DNA of 38,332 bases, from NCBI RefSeq assembly GCF_000246895.1, contig NZ_BAEV01000028.1:1-38332 (forward strand), read 5' to 3'. The stretch comes from Clostridium arbusti SL206 (GTDB lineage Bacteria; Bacillota; Clostridia; Clostridiales; Clostridiaceae). A model generated the notes under the pieces. That model saw only the letters and a list, made by a program, of their open reading frames with translations, was not told the origin of the DNA and did no database searches. Positions 17,097-25,848 of the stretch are shown here, in pieces (the stretch's first letter is position 1; the number at the start of each line of letters is the position of its first letter). The translations under genes were made by a program, and so were the position numbers.

Positions 17097-18188
17097 ATGA
17101 AAATTTTAAACAAAATTGATTTAAACAAAAGTTCAACAACTATACTGGAGAGTTCGTCAGAAACGACAAAAGTAAAATCACCTAAAAATTATCTTATTAT
17201 AGGATTAGTACTATTGCCAGTATTAGCTTTTATTATTTCTTTTAGCGTTGGTAGATACGCAATTTCTATACCTACATTCTTTGATATTTTTTATTCAAAA
17301 TTATTCGGACTAAAAATAAATTATCCTGATACTGTTTTGACGGTACTGTTTAAAGTTAGAATTCCACGAATTCTTGCTGCCATGATGATAGGTGCAGCTC
17401 TTTCTGTATCAGGCGCAACCTATCAAGGATTATTTAAAAACCCTATGGTATCTCCTGACATTTTAGGTGCCTCAGCCGGTGCAGGTTTTGGTGCAGCTAT
17501 TGCAATTCTTTTTTCCTTTAATCTTATAGAAATACAAATATGTGCTTTTGTCTTCGGACTACTTGCTGTATCATTAACTTATTTTATTAGTTCTCTAATA
17601 AGTAGTGAAGATAATGGAGTCCTAAGCCTAGTACTTACAGGTATGGTAATTGCAGCTCTCTGTTCAGCTTTTATATCGCTTATAAAATATGTAGGTGATC
17701 CATATAACAAACTTCCCGAAATCACTTTTTGGCTTATGGGTGGTCTATCGTCGATAACTACCAAAAATGTTTTATTCATGGTTATTTCTATGATATTTGG
17801 ATTGCTTCCAATAATTCTTTTAAGATGGAATCTAAATGTTCTTTCTCTTGGTGAAGAGGAAGCAAGGTCCCTTGGTGTAAATACTTCTAGACTTAGAATT
17901 ATAATGATATTATGTTCAACCCTAATGACTGCTGCTTCTGTTTCTATAGGAGGATTGATTGGGTGGGTAGGACTAATTATTCCTCATTTAGCAAGAATGA
18001 TAGTAGGACCTAATTATAGAATCTTAATTCCAGCATCTGTACTTATTGGTAGTGCATATCTATTGCTAGTGGATGACGTTGCAAGAAGCTTATTTTCTAT
18101 GGAAATTCCGCTAGGAATACTCACTTCATTAATAGGGGCACCATTTTTTATATATTTATTATTAAAAGGAAGGAGAGGTTGGATATGA
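17097..18188 (+). CDS. FecCD-family ABC transporter permease
   Basis: This is the membrane subunit of an importer for iron complexes, cobalamin, haem or oxyanions (BtuC/FecCD/MolB family). The 363 residues contain about ten transmembrane helices after a 40-residue cytoplasmic N-terminus. Family blocks include RIPRILAAMMIGAALSVSGA, NPMVSPDILGASAGAGFGA, and the coupling and C-terminal block GWVGLIIPHLARMIVGPNYR. The ATG at 17097 is directly preceded by AAAGGAGG; an upstream in-frame ATG has no such site. Its stop overlaps the start of the ATPase gene (ATGA). It is regulated from the palindrome-rich leader upstream. Confidence 0.9.
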   Translation: MKILNKIDLNKSSTTILESSSETTKVKSPKNYLIIGLVLLPVLAFIISFSVGRYAISIPTFFDIFYSKLFGLKINYPDTVLTVLFKVRIPRILAAMMIGAALSVSGATYQGLFKNPMVSPDILGASAGAGFGAAIAILFSFNLIEIQICAFVFGLLAVSLTYFISSLISSEDNGVLSLVLTGMVIAALCSAFISLIKYVGDPYNKLPEITFWLMGGLSSITTKNVLFMVISMIFGLLPIILLRWNLNVLSLGEEEARSLGVNTSRLRIIMILCSTLMTAASVSIGGLIGWVGLIIPHLARMIVGPNYRILIPASVLIGSAYLLLVDDVARSLFSMEIPLGILTSLIGAPFFIYLLLKGRRGWI

Positions 18189-18967
18189 TATTAGAAATAA
18201 AAGATGCCGCTTGTGGTTACGGTTCAAGAACAGTACTAAGTGGTTTATCATTAGACATACATTCTGGTGAAATTCTATGCATACTTGGACCAAATGGTGT
18301 TGGTAAAACTACATTCTTTAAAACTATTTTAGGTTTCTTAAAAATTAAAGGTGGTGAAATATCAATAGATGGTGAAAATATACAGAATTGGTCAAGGAGA
18401 AAACTAGCTAAAATTATTGCTTATGTACCTCAGGCTCACACTCCTCCATTCCCATTTCTAGTGAAAGATGTAGTTACTATGGGCAGAACTGTTCATTTGG
18501 GCATGTTCGCTTCTCCATCTAAAAATGATATAGCAATTGCAGAAAGAGCTATGGAATTGCTTGAGATATCTTATTTAAAAGATAGAATATATACAGAAAT
18601 AAGTGGAGGCGAGAGACAGATGGTACTTATAGCTAGAGCATTAACCCAAGAGCCTGATTTTCTAATTATGGATGAACCAACCTCTAATCTAGACTTCGGT
18701 AACCAAATCAGGGTATTGGAGCAAATAAATAGACTTTCTAAAACTGGACTAGGAATTATTATGACATCCCATTTCCCTGATCATGCTTTTCTTTGTTCTA
18801 CAAAGGTTGCCTTACTGCAAAGAAATAATAAATTTATTGTAGGTTCTTCTGAAGAGGTTGTAACTGAAGAAAATCTTCAATCTGCTTATGGTGTTAATGT
18901 TAAAATCGCCACTACAATAGATAAAGATGGAAGCACTATTAAATCTTGTGTACCTCTATTGTCATAA
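18185..18967 (+). CDS. FecE/BtuD-family ABC transporter ATP-binding protein
   Basis: This 260-residue cytosolic ATPase partners the FecCD permease. It shows Walker A GPNGVGKTT, the Q-loop YVPQAHTP, signature ISGGERQMV, Walker B FLIMDEPTSNLD and the H-loop TSHFPDH. The ATG overlaps the permease stop (ATGA) with AGGAG upstream; a TTG two codons earlier is too close to that site. It ends 123 bp before the lipoprotein gene, with a hairpin between them that may set subunit ratios. Confidence 0.92.
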   Translation: MILEIKDAACGYGSRTVLSGLSLDIHSGEILCILGPNGVGKTTFFKTILGFLKIKGGEISIDGENIQNWSRRKLAKIIAYVPQAHTPPFPFLVKDVVTMGRTVHLGMFASPSKNDIAIAERAMELLEISYLKDRIYTEISGGERQMVLIARALTQEPDFLIMDEPTSNLDFGNQIRVLEQINRLSKTGLGIIMTSHFPDHAFLCSTKVALLQRNNKFIVGSSEEVVTEENLQSAYGVNVKIATTIDKDGSTIKSCVPLLS

Positions 18968-19013
18968 TAAAACTTATTTTTATTATTCTACATACTAAAT
19001 TAATTATGCTTAT

Positions 19014-19046
19014 AATGTTTTAATTATTTATAGTAATTAAAACATT
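19014..19046 (+). promoter_or_regulatory. Intercistronic hairpin between ATPase and binding protein
   Basis: A perfect 13-bp AT-rich stem (AATGTTTTAATTA / TAATTAAAACATT) with a 7-nt loop. It is followed by ATATAAAAT rather than a T-tract, so it more likely protects or processes the downstream message than terminates. It would raise the abundance of the binding-protein mRNA relative to the membrane subunits. Confidence 0.5.
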
Positions 19047-19090
19047 TATATAAAATTTATTTATATCATTAAATTAAAGGAAGTGTTCTT

Positions 19091-20215
19091 ATGAAAAAAT
19101 TAAAAATTTCTATCGCTCTTATTATTTGTTTAGTTTTCTCTCTATTAGTTGGATGTGGAAACAGCTCAGCTTCAAATTCTACTTCTAATGCTACAAATAC
19201 TGCCAATACAAAACCTACTAAACAAACTATTACAGATGTAACTGGTGCAAAAGTTGAGATTCCAACTAAGATAAATACTATTGCTGATGGTTGGCCTGCT
19301 CATAATGAGGTTTTAGTTATGCTTGGTCAAGGTAGCAAAATAGTTTCAACTAACAAAAGTGATGCTCCACAAACTAGACCTTGGCTCGCTGTAGTAAATC
19401 CACAAATGAAAAAAGCAACTACTGCTTTCACAAATACTGATGTAAATACAGAAGAATTATTAAAGACAAAGCCAGATATAGCCTTTAACTCTGTAGTTCC
19501 ACAAATTGCAACTAAATTAAATCAGATTGGAATTCCAACTGTACAATTAACTTTTACAAATTTTGATGGATTAAAAGATACCTTTAAATTATCGGGTAAA
19601 ATACTAGGGGTAGATGCAGAAAAAAAAGCAAACAACTATATTAAATATTTAGATGGTAAACTTAATTCAATACAAGCTATAACTTCAAAAATTCCAGAAA
19701 ATCAGAAACCTAAAGTTTTACATATAACAGCTCTTAATCCATTAACTATAGATGGTAGTGATACAATAATAGATAACTGGATAAAAGTAGCTGGTGGTAT
19801 AAATGCGGCTAGTAGCGTAAGTGGTAACATGAAAGTAGTCTCTATGGAAAACATATTACAATGGAATCCTGATGTTATTATCTTCAGCAGTAATACGGCT
19901 ACTAATTCAAATGACAGAACAACAGCTATTGAAAAATTATCAAGTGACCCAACTTGGTCAAAAATAAATGCTGTAAAAAGCAAAAAAATGTATGTAAATC
20001 CTGATGGAGCTTTTTTATGGGATAGATATGGTGCAGAAGAAGCATTACAAATACAATGGGCTGCTAAAACATTATATCCTGACAAATTCACTAATTTAGA
20101 TATGGCTAAAGAAACAAAGAGTTTCTACAAAACATTCTTAAATTATAATCTTACTGATGATCAGACAGATAGAATACTCAAAGCTTTACCTCCAACTGAT
20201 ACTGCAACTAAATAA
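19091..20215 (+). CDS. FecB/BtuF-type substrate-binding lipoprotein
   Basis: This membrane-anchored extracellular receptor belongs to the FecCD importer. The 374 residues begin with a lipoprotein signal (hydrophobic about 6-20, lipobox LLVGC, cysteine lipidated). A low-complexity Ser/Thr/Asn tether to about residue 46 follows, then the two-lobed class III binding fold: the start block ITDVTGAKVEIP, the inter-lobe helix region around DTFKLSGKILGV, and the C-terminal WDRYGAEEALQIQWAAK. The ligand is not evident; iron chelate, corrinoid and molybdate/tungstate importers all use this fold. It sits 123 bp after the ATPase and ends at a strong terminator. Confidence 0.87.
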   Translation: MKKLKISIALIICLVFSLLVGCGNSSASNSTSNATNTANTKPTKQTITDVTGAKVEIPTKINTIADGWPAHNEVLVMLGQGSKIVSTNKSDAPQTRPWLAVVNPQMKKATTAFTNTDVNTEELLKTKPDIAFNSVVPQIATKLNQIGIPTVQLTFTNFDGLKDTFKLSGKILGVDAEKKANNYIKYLDGKLNSIQAITSKIPENQKPKVLHITALNPLTIDGSDTIIDNWIKVAGGINAASSVSGNMKVVSMENILQWNPDVIIFSSNTATNSNDRTTAIEKLSSDPTWSKINAVKSKKMYVNPDGAFLWDRYGAEEALQIQWAAKTLYPDKFTNLDMAKETKSFYKTFLNYNLTDDQTDRILKALPPTDTATK

Positions 20216-20236
20216 CAATAAACTTTTTATAAAATT

Positions 20237-20264
20237 AAAAGCGTGGAGTAAATTCACGCTTTTT
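20237..20264 (+). terminator. Terminator of the FecCD importer operon
   Basis: The stem AAAAGCGTG / CACGCTTTT with a 9-nt loop and terminal T's lies 22 nt after the lipoprotein stop. It is a clear intrinsic terminator on the plus strand. Confidence 0.85.
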
Positions 20265-20308
20265 GTTAATTTCCCAAAATAGTATAAACGGCTCAATAAT
20301 TTAATTAA

Positions 20309-20466
20309 GGCATATGAAAATAAATAACAAGTCAAAGATACGACGTATATTTTGAATCATACAAGGAAACAGGTTCTGATGATAGTGGTGCTATCAGAGG
20401 GTTCCGTTAACGTAGTATGATTCATAATAGACTAGTATACTGACTAGTTATTTATTTGAACATGCC
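20309..20466 (+). repeat. Inverted-repeat mobile element, full copy 2 (158 bp)
   Basis: Same length and orientation as copy 1 and nearly identical to it. It is flanked by TAA on both sides (20306-20308, 20467-20469). The inner stem carries a compensatory change relative to copy 1: C20358 pairs with G20419 where copy 1 has T12665-A12726. It lies between convergent genes, ending 10 bp from the stop codon of the downstream membrane protein. Confidence 0.88.
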
Positions 20467-20476
20467 TAACTGTATA

Positions 20477-20980
20477 TCATTTAGACATATTAGGCATATC
20501 CTGCATATTACTCATACTATTTATTATCTCAGGATTTACCATGCCAAATATCATTGCAACATGAGCTACTACAAGGAATCCACCAATAAGTATAAAATGA
20601 AGTTTCATCTTTTCTTTAATAGATTTGTTCTTAAAAATAATATTTAATTCCATCAAAGCAATTGGCAAAAGAAAAACAACACCACTTAAATAAAACCCTA
20701 CAGCAACTACGTCTACCCAAGTATGCCATCCACTATTTGCTGTAAGTGGTATTATTACATTGATAAAGAGATATATAAATATAACTGTAAAATAAAAACC
20801 ATCAATAATGCCTACAATCTTATTTAAAGTTCTAGTCCAACCTCTCTGAATATTATTAAAAATGATAAAAAATTCAGTAATTGTAAGAGTCTCTGCGGCT
20901 ATTACAGGAATAGCCATAAAAATTATTAAGTTCCATGGCTGATTATTTGATAAAAGTGACATATAATGAGTCATGTTCAT
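20477..20980 (-). CDS. Small multi-helix membrane protein of unknown function
   Basis: This 167-residue protein has four predicted transmembrane segments (about 15-38, 58-78, 90-110 and 125-148). I do not recognise a functional family with certainty; it resembles small permease-annotated clostridial proteins. The C-terminal tail is methionine-rich (NSMSNMQDMPNMSK, five Met in 14 residues), a composition seen in copper- or silver-handling tails. That role is only a suggestion. The ATG start has a weak AAGAAAG-type site upstream. It is transcribed alone, with the pyruvate carboxylase terminator upstream and a repeat element just past its stop. Confidence 0.7.
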   Translation of the reverse strand: MNMTHYMSLLSNNQPWNLIIFMAIPVIAAETLTITEFFIIFNNIQRGWTRTLNKIVGIIDGFYFTVIFIYLFINVIIPLTANSGWHTWVDVVAVGFYLSGVVFLLPIALMELNIIFKNKSIKEKMKLHFILIGGFLVVAHVAMIFGMVNPEIINSMSNMQDMPNMSK

Positions 20981-21153
20981 TTTATTACCTTCTTTCTTTT
21001 TTAAATAATAGTATCAAAAAGTTATGTTGATTTTATGAAGCTTTTAGATAAATTCACATATTATAATTAAAAGTATAAATTTATTTATACTAAATTTTAC
21101 TAATAATATTCAAATTATCTGGACTATAATTTAGAATTACTTACTGACACAAA

Positions 21154-21208
21154 GATAAGAAGACCTATTTAGTAATTAATTTTGTTTTACTAAATAGGTC
21201 TTCTTATC
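21154..21208 (-). terminator. Terminator of pyruvate carboxylase
   Basis: A perfect 22-bp stem (21154-21175 with 21187-21208) with an 11-nt loop, 48 nt past the pyc stop. It is the longest uninterrupted local hairpin in the window. The T-tract is short on the minus strand (TTTGTG), so strength comes from the stem. Confidence 0.75.
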
Positions 21209-21256
21209 TAATTAAATATTTTCAAATTAAAGTTACCTGTATGTCATTGCATCTTC

Positions 21257-24200
21257 TTATTTCAAATTAATTAGTAATTCTCCTGCTTTTACCTGTTGCT
21301 CTTCTTTTACATTTATAGATTCAACAATTCCATCACTAGTAGCTGCTATTCTAGTTTCCATTTTCATAGCTTCTACAATCATCAACGGTTGATTTTCAGT
21401 CACCTTATCACCTTCCGAAACTAATATCTTTAAAATCGTTCCCGGAATAGGTGCTCCAACTTCTAATGGATTTGAACTATCTGCCATCTTTGTAGAGAAT
21501 ATTTCTTGCAAATTTGTACTATTTTTATCTTTTATTTTAATTTCTCTACGATTACCATCAACTTCAAAATAGAGTCTCTTATTTCCTTCATTATCTATTT
21601 TCCCAACGCCTGCAAGCTTTATCATATATGTTTTTCCATTAGCTACTTCTGCTTCACAAGTTTCTCCTTCAGCAAGACCATGGAAGAATATATCACTGCC
21701 TAATCTACTTAAATCTCCAAATTCTTTGATATATTCTAAGTAACCCTCAAATACATCTGGATATAAAGCATAACTTAATATATCTTTATTATTTGGACTA
21801 AGGTCGTATTTATCCTTTAAATAATTCTCTATTTTATTGAAGTCTTCATCAGGAAGTAACTCTCCCGGTCTACATGTAATAGGTTCTTCACCTTTCAAAA
21901 CTAAATCTTGAAGTTTTTTAGGGAATCCTTCCATTGGCTGACCCATCATACCTTTAAAATAAGCTACAACTGAATCTGGGAATGCCATGTTGGCAGCCTT
22001 GTCATATATATTCTCTGGAGTGATATCATTTTGAATCATAAATATAGCAAAATCCCCTACCATTTTAGATGATGGTGTTACTTTAACAATATCACCTAAC
22101 ATATCATTTACTTTTTTGTACATTGCTTTGATTTCACTAAATTTATGTCCAAGTCCAAAACTCTCTACTTGAGGTTTTAAATTTGAATACTGACCTCCTG
22201 GAATTTCATATTCATATATTTCCGCAGAACCTGATTTAAGTTCTGATTCAAACTTGTGATAAACAGGTCTAACTGCTGCCCAGTAGTCTGAGACCTGTTG
22301 AATGCCTCTTAAATCTATTCCAGTATCTCTCTTTGTATTTTTTAATGCAGCAGCTACTGAGTTTAATGCTGGTTGACTTGTAAGCCCTGACATACTGTTA
22401 AATGCTGTATCTACAATATCAACGCCTGCTTCTGCAGCCATTAGGACTGTTGCAACTCCATTACCTGTAGTATCATGAGTATGAAGATGTATTGGCATTC
22501 CAACCTCTTGTTTTAATGCACTTACTAGTTTATATGCCGCATGCGGTTTTAATAATGCAGACATATCTTTAATTCCAAGAATATGAGCTCCTGTTTTTTC
22601 TATTTCCTTAGCTAACTTTATATAATAGTCTAAATTATATTTTGTCTTCTTATCATTTAAAATGTCTCCAGTGTAGCAAATACAAGCTTCAGCTACTTTA
22701 CCGCTCTTTAACACTTCATCTATGGATACTTCCATTCCCTTTAACCAATTTAAAGAATCAAAAATTCTAAATACATCTATACCACTATTTGCTGATTCTT
22801 TTATGAATTCACGTATTATATTATCTGGATAATTTTTGTAACCTACTGCATTTGCTCCACGTATAAGCATTTGAAAAAGTACATTTGGTATTTTCTTTCT
22901 AAGCTGTGCAAGTCTCTCCCAAGGTGACTCATTTAGGAATCTATAGGCTACATCAAAAGTAGCTCCTCCCCACATTTCAAATGAAAACAAATCTTTTCCA
23001 CAGACAGATGCAGCTTCTGCTATCTTAAGCATATCTCTTGTTCTCACTCTAGTAGCCATCAAAGACTGATTAGCATCTCTCATAGTAGTATCTGTTAAAA
23101 GTAATTTATTTTGCTCTTTAACCCAATTTACAAGTCCTTCTGGTCCTTTAGTATCTAAAATTTGTTTTGTTCCATTTAAATTAGATTGAATTTCTATCTT
23201 AGGAACTACTGGCACATCGTATTCATTTTTAATTCCTTTGGTTTCATTAACTACCTTTTCTCCAATAAACTTTAATAATCTACTTTCTTCATCTGCATGT
23301 GGTTCAATATTTATTAATTCTGGATTTTCATCAATGAACCCTGTATCGCATTCTCCCTTTAAAAAAGTTGGATGATTTAACACATTGATTAAAAATCCTA
23401 TATTTGTCTTTACTCCACTTATATTAGTTTCTTTAATTGCTCTAATAGCTTTTCTTATACAATCTTTAAAAGTCCTTGACCAAGATATATTTTTTACTAG
23501 AAGACTATCATAATAAGGGCTTATTACCGCTCCTGAAAAACCATTACCACCATCTAATCTTATTCCAAATCCAGAACTGGTTCTATAAACTTCTATTTTC
23601 CCTGTATCTGGTGCAAAATTATGAGATGGATCCTCTGTAGTTATTCTACATTGTATTGAATATCCTCTTACTTTCACATCATCTTGAGAATGTATACCTA
23701 TTTCCTCAGAATCTAATTTATAGCCTTCAGCAATCAGAATCTGACTTTGTACAATATCTATACCTGTTACCATTTCTGTTATTGTATGTTCAACCTGAAC
23801 TCTAGGATTCATTTCTATAAAATAATGATTTCCGTGCATATCAACTAAAAATTCTAATGTTCCTGCACTTCTATAATTAACTGATTTTGCTATTTTTATA
23901 GCATCTTCACAGATCTTATTTCTCTTTTCATCTGAAATAGAAAATGCCGGAGTATATTCTACAACTTTCTGATGTCTTCTTTGAATTGAACAATCTCTTT
24001 CATGCAAGTGAACAATATTGCCATATTTATCTCCTAAAACCTGCACTTCTATATGTTTTGGCTTTTCAATATATTTTTCCATAAACATAAGATCAACACC
24101 AAAGGCCTTCTTTGCTTCACTTTTTGCACTATTAAAAGAATCTGGCAATTCTTCTTCATTTCTTACAATTCTCATACCTCTTCCGCCACCGCCAGCAACA

Positions 24201-24685
24201 GCTTTTAGCATTATAGGATATCCACATTCTTTAGCAAGCTTTCTTGCTTGGTCTATTGATTCTATATTTTCTTCATAGCCTGGTATAGTTGGCACTCCAA
24301 CTTGTTTAGCTGCTATTTTAGATTTAATTTTATCACCAAGTCTATCCATCATTTCTGCTGTAGGTCCAATAAATTCTATACCTGCTTCAGTACACTTTTT
24401 AGCAAACTCAGCATTTTCTGACAAGAATCCATATCCTGGATGAATAGCATCTACTCCTTTTTTAAGAGCAAGGCTAATAATTTCCTCAATATTTAGATAA
24501 GCTTCAACCGGACTCTTGTTTTCTCCTATTAAATAAGCCTCATCAGCTTTTGTTCTGAATAAAGAATATTTATCCTCATTAGAATAGATTGCAACTGTAC
24601 GGATTCCTAGCTCTTTACAAGCTCTAAAAATTCTTATTGCAATTTCGCCTCTATTTGCAACTAATACTCTTTTAAATTCTTTCAT
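21257..24685 (-). CDS. pyc: Pyruvate carboxylase
   Basis: This biotin enzyme makes oxaloacetate from pyruvate, bicarbonate and ATP, an anaplerotic step in the cytosol. The single 1142-residue chain has the full domain order. An N-terminal biotin carboxylase/ATP-grasp domain (about 1-450) carries KAVAGGGGRGMR and the EMNPRVQVEHTITEM motif. The carboxyltransferase TIM barrel (about 530-800) shows LLTDTTMRDANQSL and the metal-binding HLHTHDTTGNG. The allosteric/PYC_OADA region follows, then the C-terminal biotinyl domain with K1108 in EAMKMET. The ATG start follows AGGAGG. A probable promoter (TTGCAT-17-TATTCT) lies about 75 bp upstream. It is monocistronic, ending at a 22-bp hairpin. Confidence 0.97.
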   Translation of the reverse strand: MKEFKRVLVANRGEIAIRIFRACKELGIRTVAIYSNEDKYSLFRTKADEAYLIGENKSPVEAYLNIEEIISLALKKGVDAIHPGYGFLSENAEFAKKCTEAGIEFIGPTAEMMDRLGDKIKSKIAAKQVGVPTIPGYEENIESIDQARKLAKECGYPIMLKAVAGGGGRGMRIVRNEEELPDSFNSAKSEAKKAFGVDLMFMEKYIEKPKHIEVQVLGDKYGNIVHLHERDCSIQRRHQKVVEYTPAFSISDEKRNKICEDAIKIAKSVNYRSAGTLEFLVDMHGNHYFIEMNPRVQVEHTITEMVTGIDIVQSQILIAEGYKLDSEEIGIHSQDDVKVRGYSIQCRITTEDPSHNFAPDTGKIEVYRTSSGFGIRLDGGNGFSGAVISPYYDSLLVKNISWSRTFKDCIRKAIRAIKETNISGVKTNIGFLINVLNHPTFLKGECDTGFIDENPELINIEPHADEESRLLKFIGEKVVNETKGIKNEYDVPVVPKIEIQSNLNGTKQILDTKGPEGLVNWVKEQNKLLLTDTTMRDANQSLMATRVRTRDMLKIAEAASVCGKDLFSFEMWGGATFDVAYRFLNESPWERLAQLRKKIPNVLFQMLIRGANAVGYKNYPDNIIREFIKESANSGIDVFRIFDSLNWLKGMEVSIDEVLKSGKVAEACICYTGDILNDKKTKYNLDYYIKLAKEIEKTGAHILGIKDMSALLKPHAAYKLVSALKQEVGMPIHLHTHDTTGNGVATVLMAAEAGVDIVDTAFNSMSGLTSQPALNSVAAALKNTKRDTGIDLRGIQQVSDYWAAVRPVYHKFESELKSGSAEIYEYEIPGGQYSNLKPQVESFGLGHKFSEIKAMYKKVNDMLGDIVKVTPSSKMVGDFAIFMIQNDITPENIYDKAANMAFPDSVVAYFKGMMGQPMEGFPKKLQDLVLKGEEPITCRPGELLPDEDFNKIENYLKDKYDLSPNNKDILSYALYPDVFEGYLEYIKEFGDLSRLGSDIFFHGLAEGETCEAEVANGKTYMIKLAGVGKIDNEGNKRLYFEVDGNRREIKIKDKNSTNLQEIFSTKMADSSNPLEVGAPIPGTILKILVSEGDKVTENQPLMIVEAMKMETRIAATSDGIVESINVKEEQQVKAGELLINLK

Positions 24686-24803
24686 TGTTAATCCTCCTAG
24701 TTTATCTACATTATCTTATAAAAAACGTCATTAATTCCTACTAATTAGAATAACTTGTTTTGTAGAAAAATGCAATATTTAAAGTAATTAAAATTCATAT
24801 ATA

Positions 24804-24898
24804 TGTTGCAATAAATTATATTCATTATGGAAAGACTAATTTGTTCAGATCTAATTTAGTTATTATTAGTGTATAATTTTAATTTCAACTTATATATC
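24804..24898. repeat. Duplicated ~95-bp intergenic sequence, copy A
   Basis: This AT-rich segment is about 80% identical by eye to 26133-26229 in the same orientation. Strongly shared blocks include CAATAAATTATATTCATTAT and AGTGTATAATTTTAATT. It precedes the candidate RNA gene promoter; copy B precedes the Crp/Fnr gene. It has no coding potential. Confidence 0.7.
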
Positions 24899-24927
24899 AA
24901 TTATTTTTAAATTTTTTGAATATTCAG

Positions 24928-24956
24928 TTGATATATATTTATAATGATGTTATAAT
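24928..24956 (+). promoter_or_regulatory. Strong sigma-A promoter of the candidate RNA gene
   Basis: TTGATA (24928-24933) and a perfect TATAAT (24951-24956) are spaced 17 bp on the plus strand. No protein-coding gene follows in this direction for over 1.3 kb, so the promoter is unexplained unless it drives a non-coding RNA. Confidence 0.7.
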
Positions 24957-24962
24957 GTAAAC

Positions 24963-25386
24963 AAGAAGAAAATAAAAAAACTTCTTACAAATCCTAACTC
25001 ATAGGATAAAATAATATAATTAAGCATCTAATAGTATCATATATATAACATACATGGTACAAATATTAATTATTTGACTGAAGTATAAGTATATAGATGA
25101 TATCTATTACAGATGTGAAACACATTGAAATACAATTATGTGTAATATCAATCCATAAAATATAACATTTAAGGACTTAGTTATTATGTTTTATGAAAAG
25201 ATAATTTATTACAACAAATTAAAAAACATCTTAATTTTATAATATCTAAATAGTATATTATAAAAAATAAATTATAGAAAAGGGTGATCAAAATACAATC
25301 AGAAGAACCAGGCTGTATAAATGAGTTAGGATTTGTTTAACCACCAATTAGTTATTATCATAGCTAATTGGTGGTTATTAATTTTT
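24963..25386 (+). ncRNA. Candidate structured non-coding RNA (~420 nt)
   Basis: The segment runs from just after a near-consensus promoter to an intrinsic terminator and has no protein-like frame. In order it holds a 5' hairpin (AAGAAG / CTTCTT, 24963-24986) and a perfect 16-bp long-range stem (24987-25002 with 25321-25336) enclosing 318 nt. Inside are local hairpins ATAGAT/ATCTAT and ATGTG/CACAT (25090-25125 region) and a 10-bp stem (25236-25245 with 25255-25264). The terminator stem starts 1 nt after the closing stem. I do not recognise tmRNA, RNase P, 6S, SRP or a known riboswitch. An alternative reading is a mobile element whose ends are the 16-bp repeats. A tiny 18-codon frame (GTG at 25284) overlaps the 3' part but lacks a properly spaced ribosome binding site. 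Confidence 0.55.
25338..25386 (+). terminator. Terminator of the candidate RNA gene
   Basis: A perfect 14-bp stem (TAACCACCAATTAG / CTAATTGGTGGTTA) with a 12-nt loop is followed by TTAATTTTT on the plus strand. On the minus strand no T-tract follows, so it is oriented to end a plus-strand transcript. Confidence 0.8.
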
Positions 25387-25494
25387 CTGTATTTTCTGAA
25401 GACGCCTTAAATGAATATTAAACACGCCATAAAAATTCATTAGAATAAACTCTATAGTACACTTACTCTCTAAATTAATATCATCTCTTTTGAA

Positions 25495-25749
25495 TTACTC
25501 CTTGCTCTTGCCTTCATCAATAAGCTTTAATTTTTTAACTCTACTGAGCTGCTTTATGTAATATTCTCTTTTTGTAGCTTCACTTTTTGTCTTAAAAGTT
25601 TCAAAATACACAATCTTCACCGGGAGTCTTCCCCTTGTATATTTTGCACCTTTTCCACTGTTATGAACCATTAATCTATTTTTTAAATCATTTGTATATC
25701 CAGTGTACAAAGTTCCATCACTACATTTTAAAATGTAAACATAATTCAT
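25495..25749 (-). CDS. GIY-YIG nuclease superfamily protein (UPF0213-type)
   Basis: This 84-residue single-domain protein matches the YhbQ/YazA-type stand-alone GIY-YIG family. The N-terminal YVYILKCSDGTLYTGYT contains the GIY-YIG equivalents. An arginine follows in DLKNRLMVHN and the catalytic glutamate lies in KTKSEATKREYYIKQ. The HNSGKGAKYTRGRLPV block is typical of the group. Cellular function is not settled; members are small and widespread in Firmicutes and may act in DNA repair. The ATG start follows GAGGATAAAATT. It is transcribed alone on the minus strand and converges on the candidate RNA gene. Confidence 0.9.
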   Translation of the reverse strand: MNYVYILKCSDGTLYTGYTNDLKNRLMVHNSGKGAKYTRGRLPVKIVYFETFKTKSEATKREYYIKQLSRVKKLKLIDEGKSKE

Positions 25750-25848
25750 AATTTTATCCTCTTGAATTTTATATATATATATTTATATTATTATTGTTCT
25801 ATACTCACATAATAATATTATAGCATACACACTTCTTCAATGAGGTAA

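Noticed and set aside
19702-20091. 129-codon minus-strand frame inside the binding-protein gene
   Set aside because: It lies wholly opposite a well-supported lipoprotein gene and has no ribosome binding site or recognisable protein.
24963-25386. tmRNA, RNase P RNA, 6S RNA or SRP RNA
   Set aside because: No tag frame with tRNA-like ends, no RNase P conserved core, wrong size for 6S or SRP RNA.
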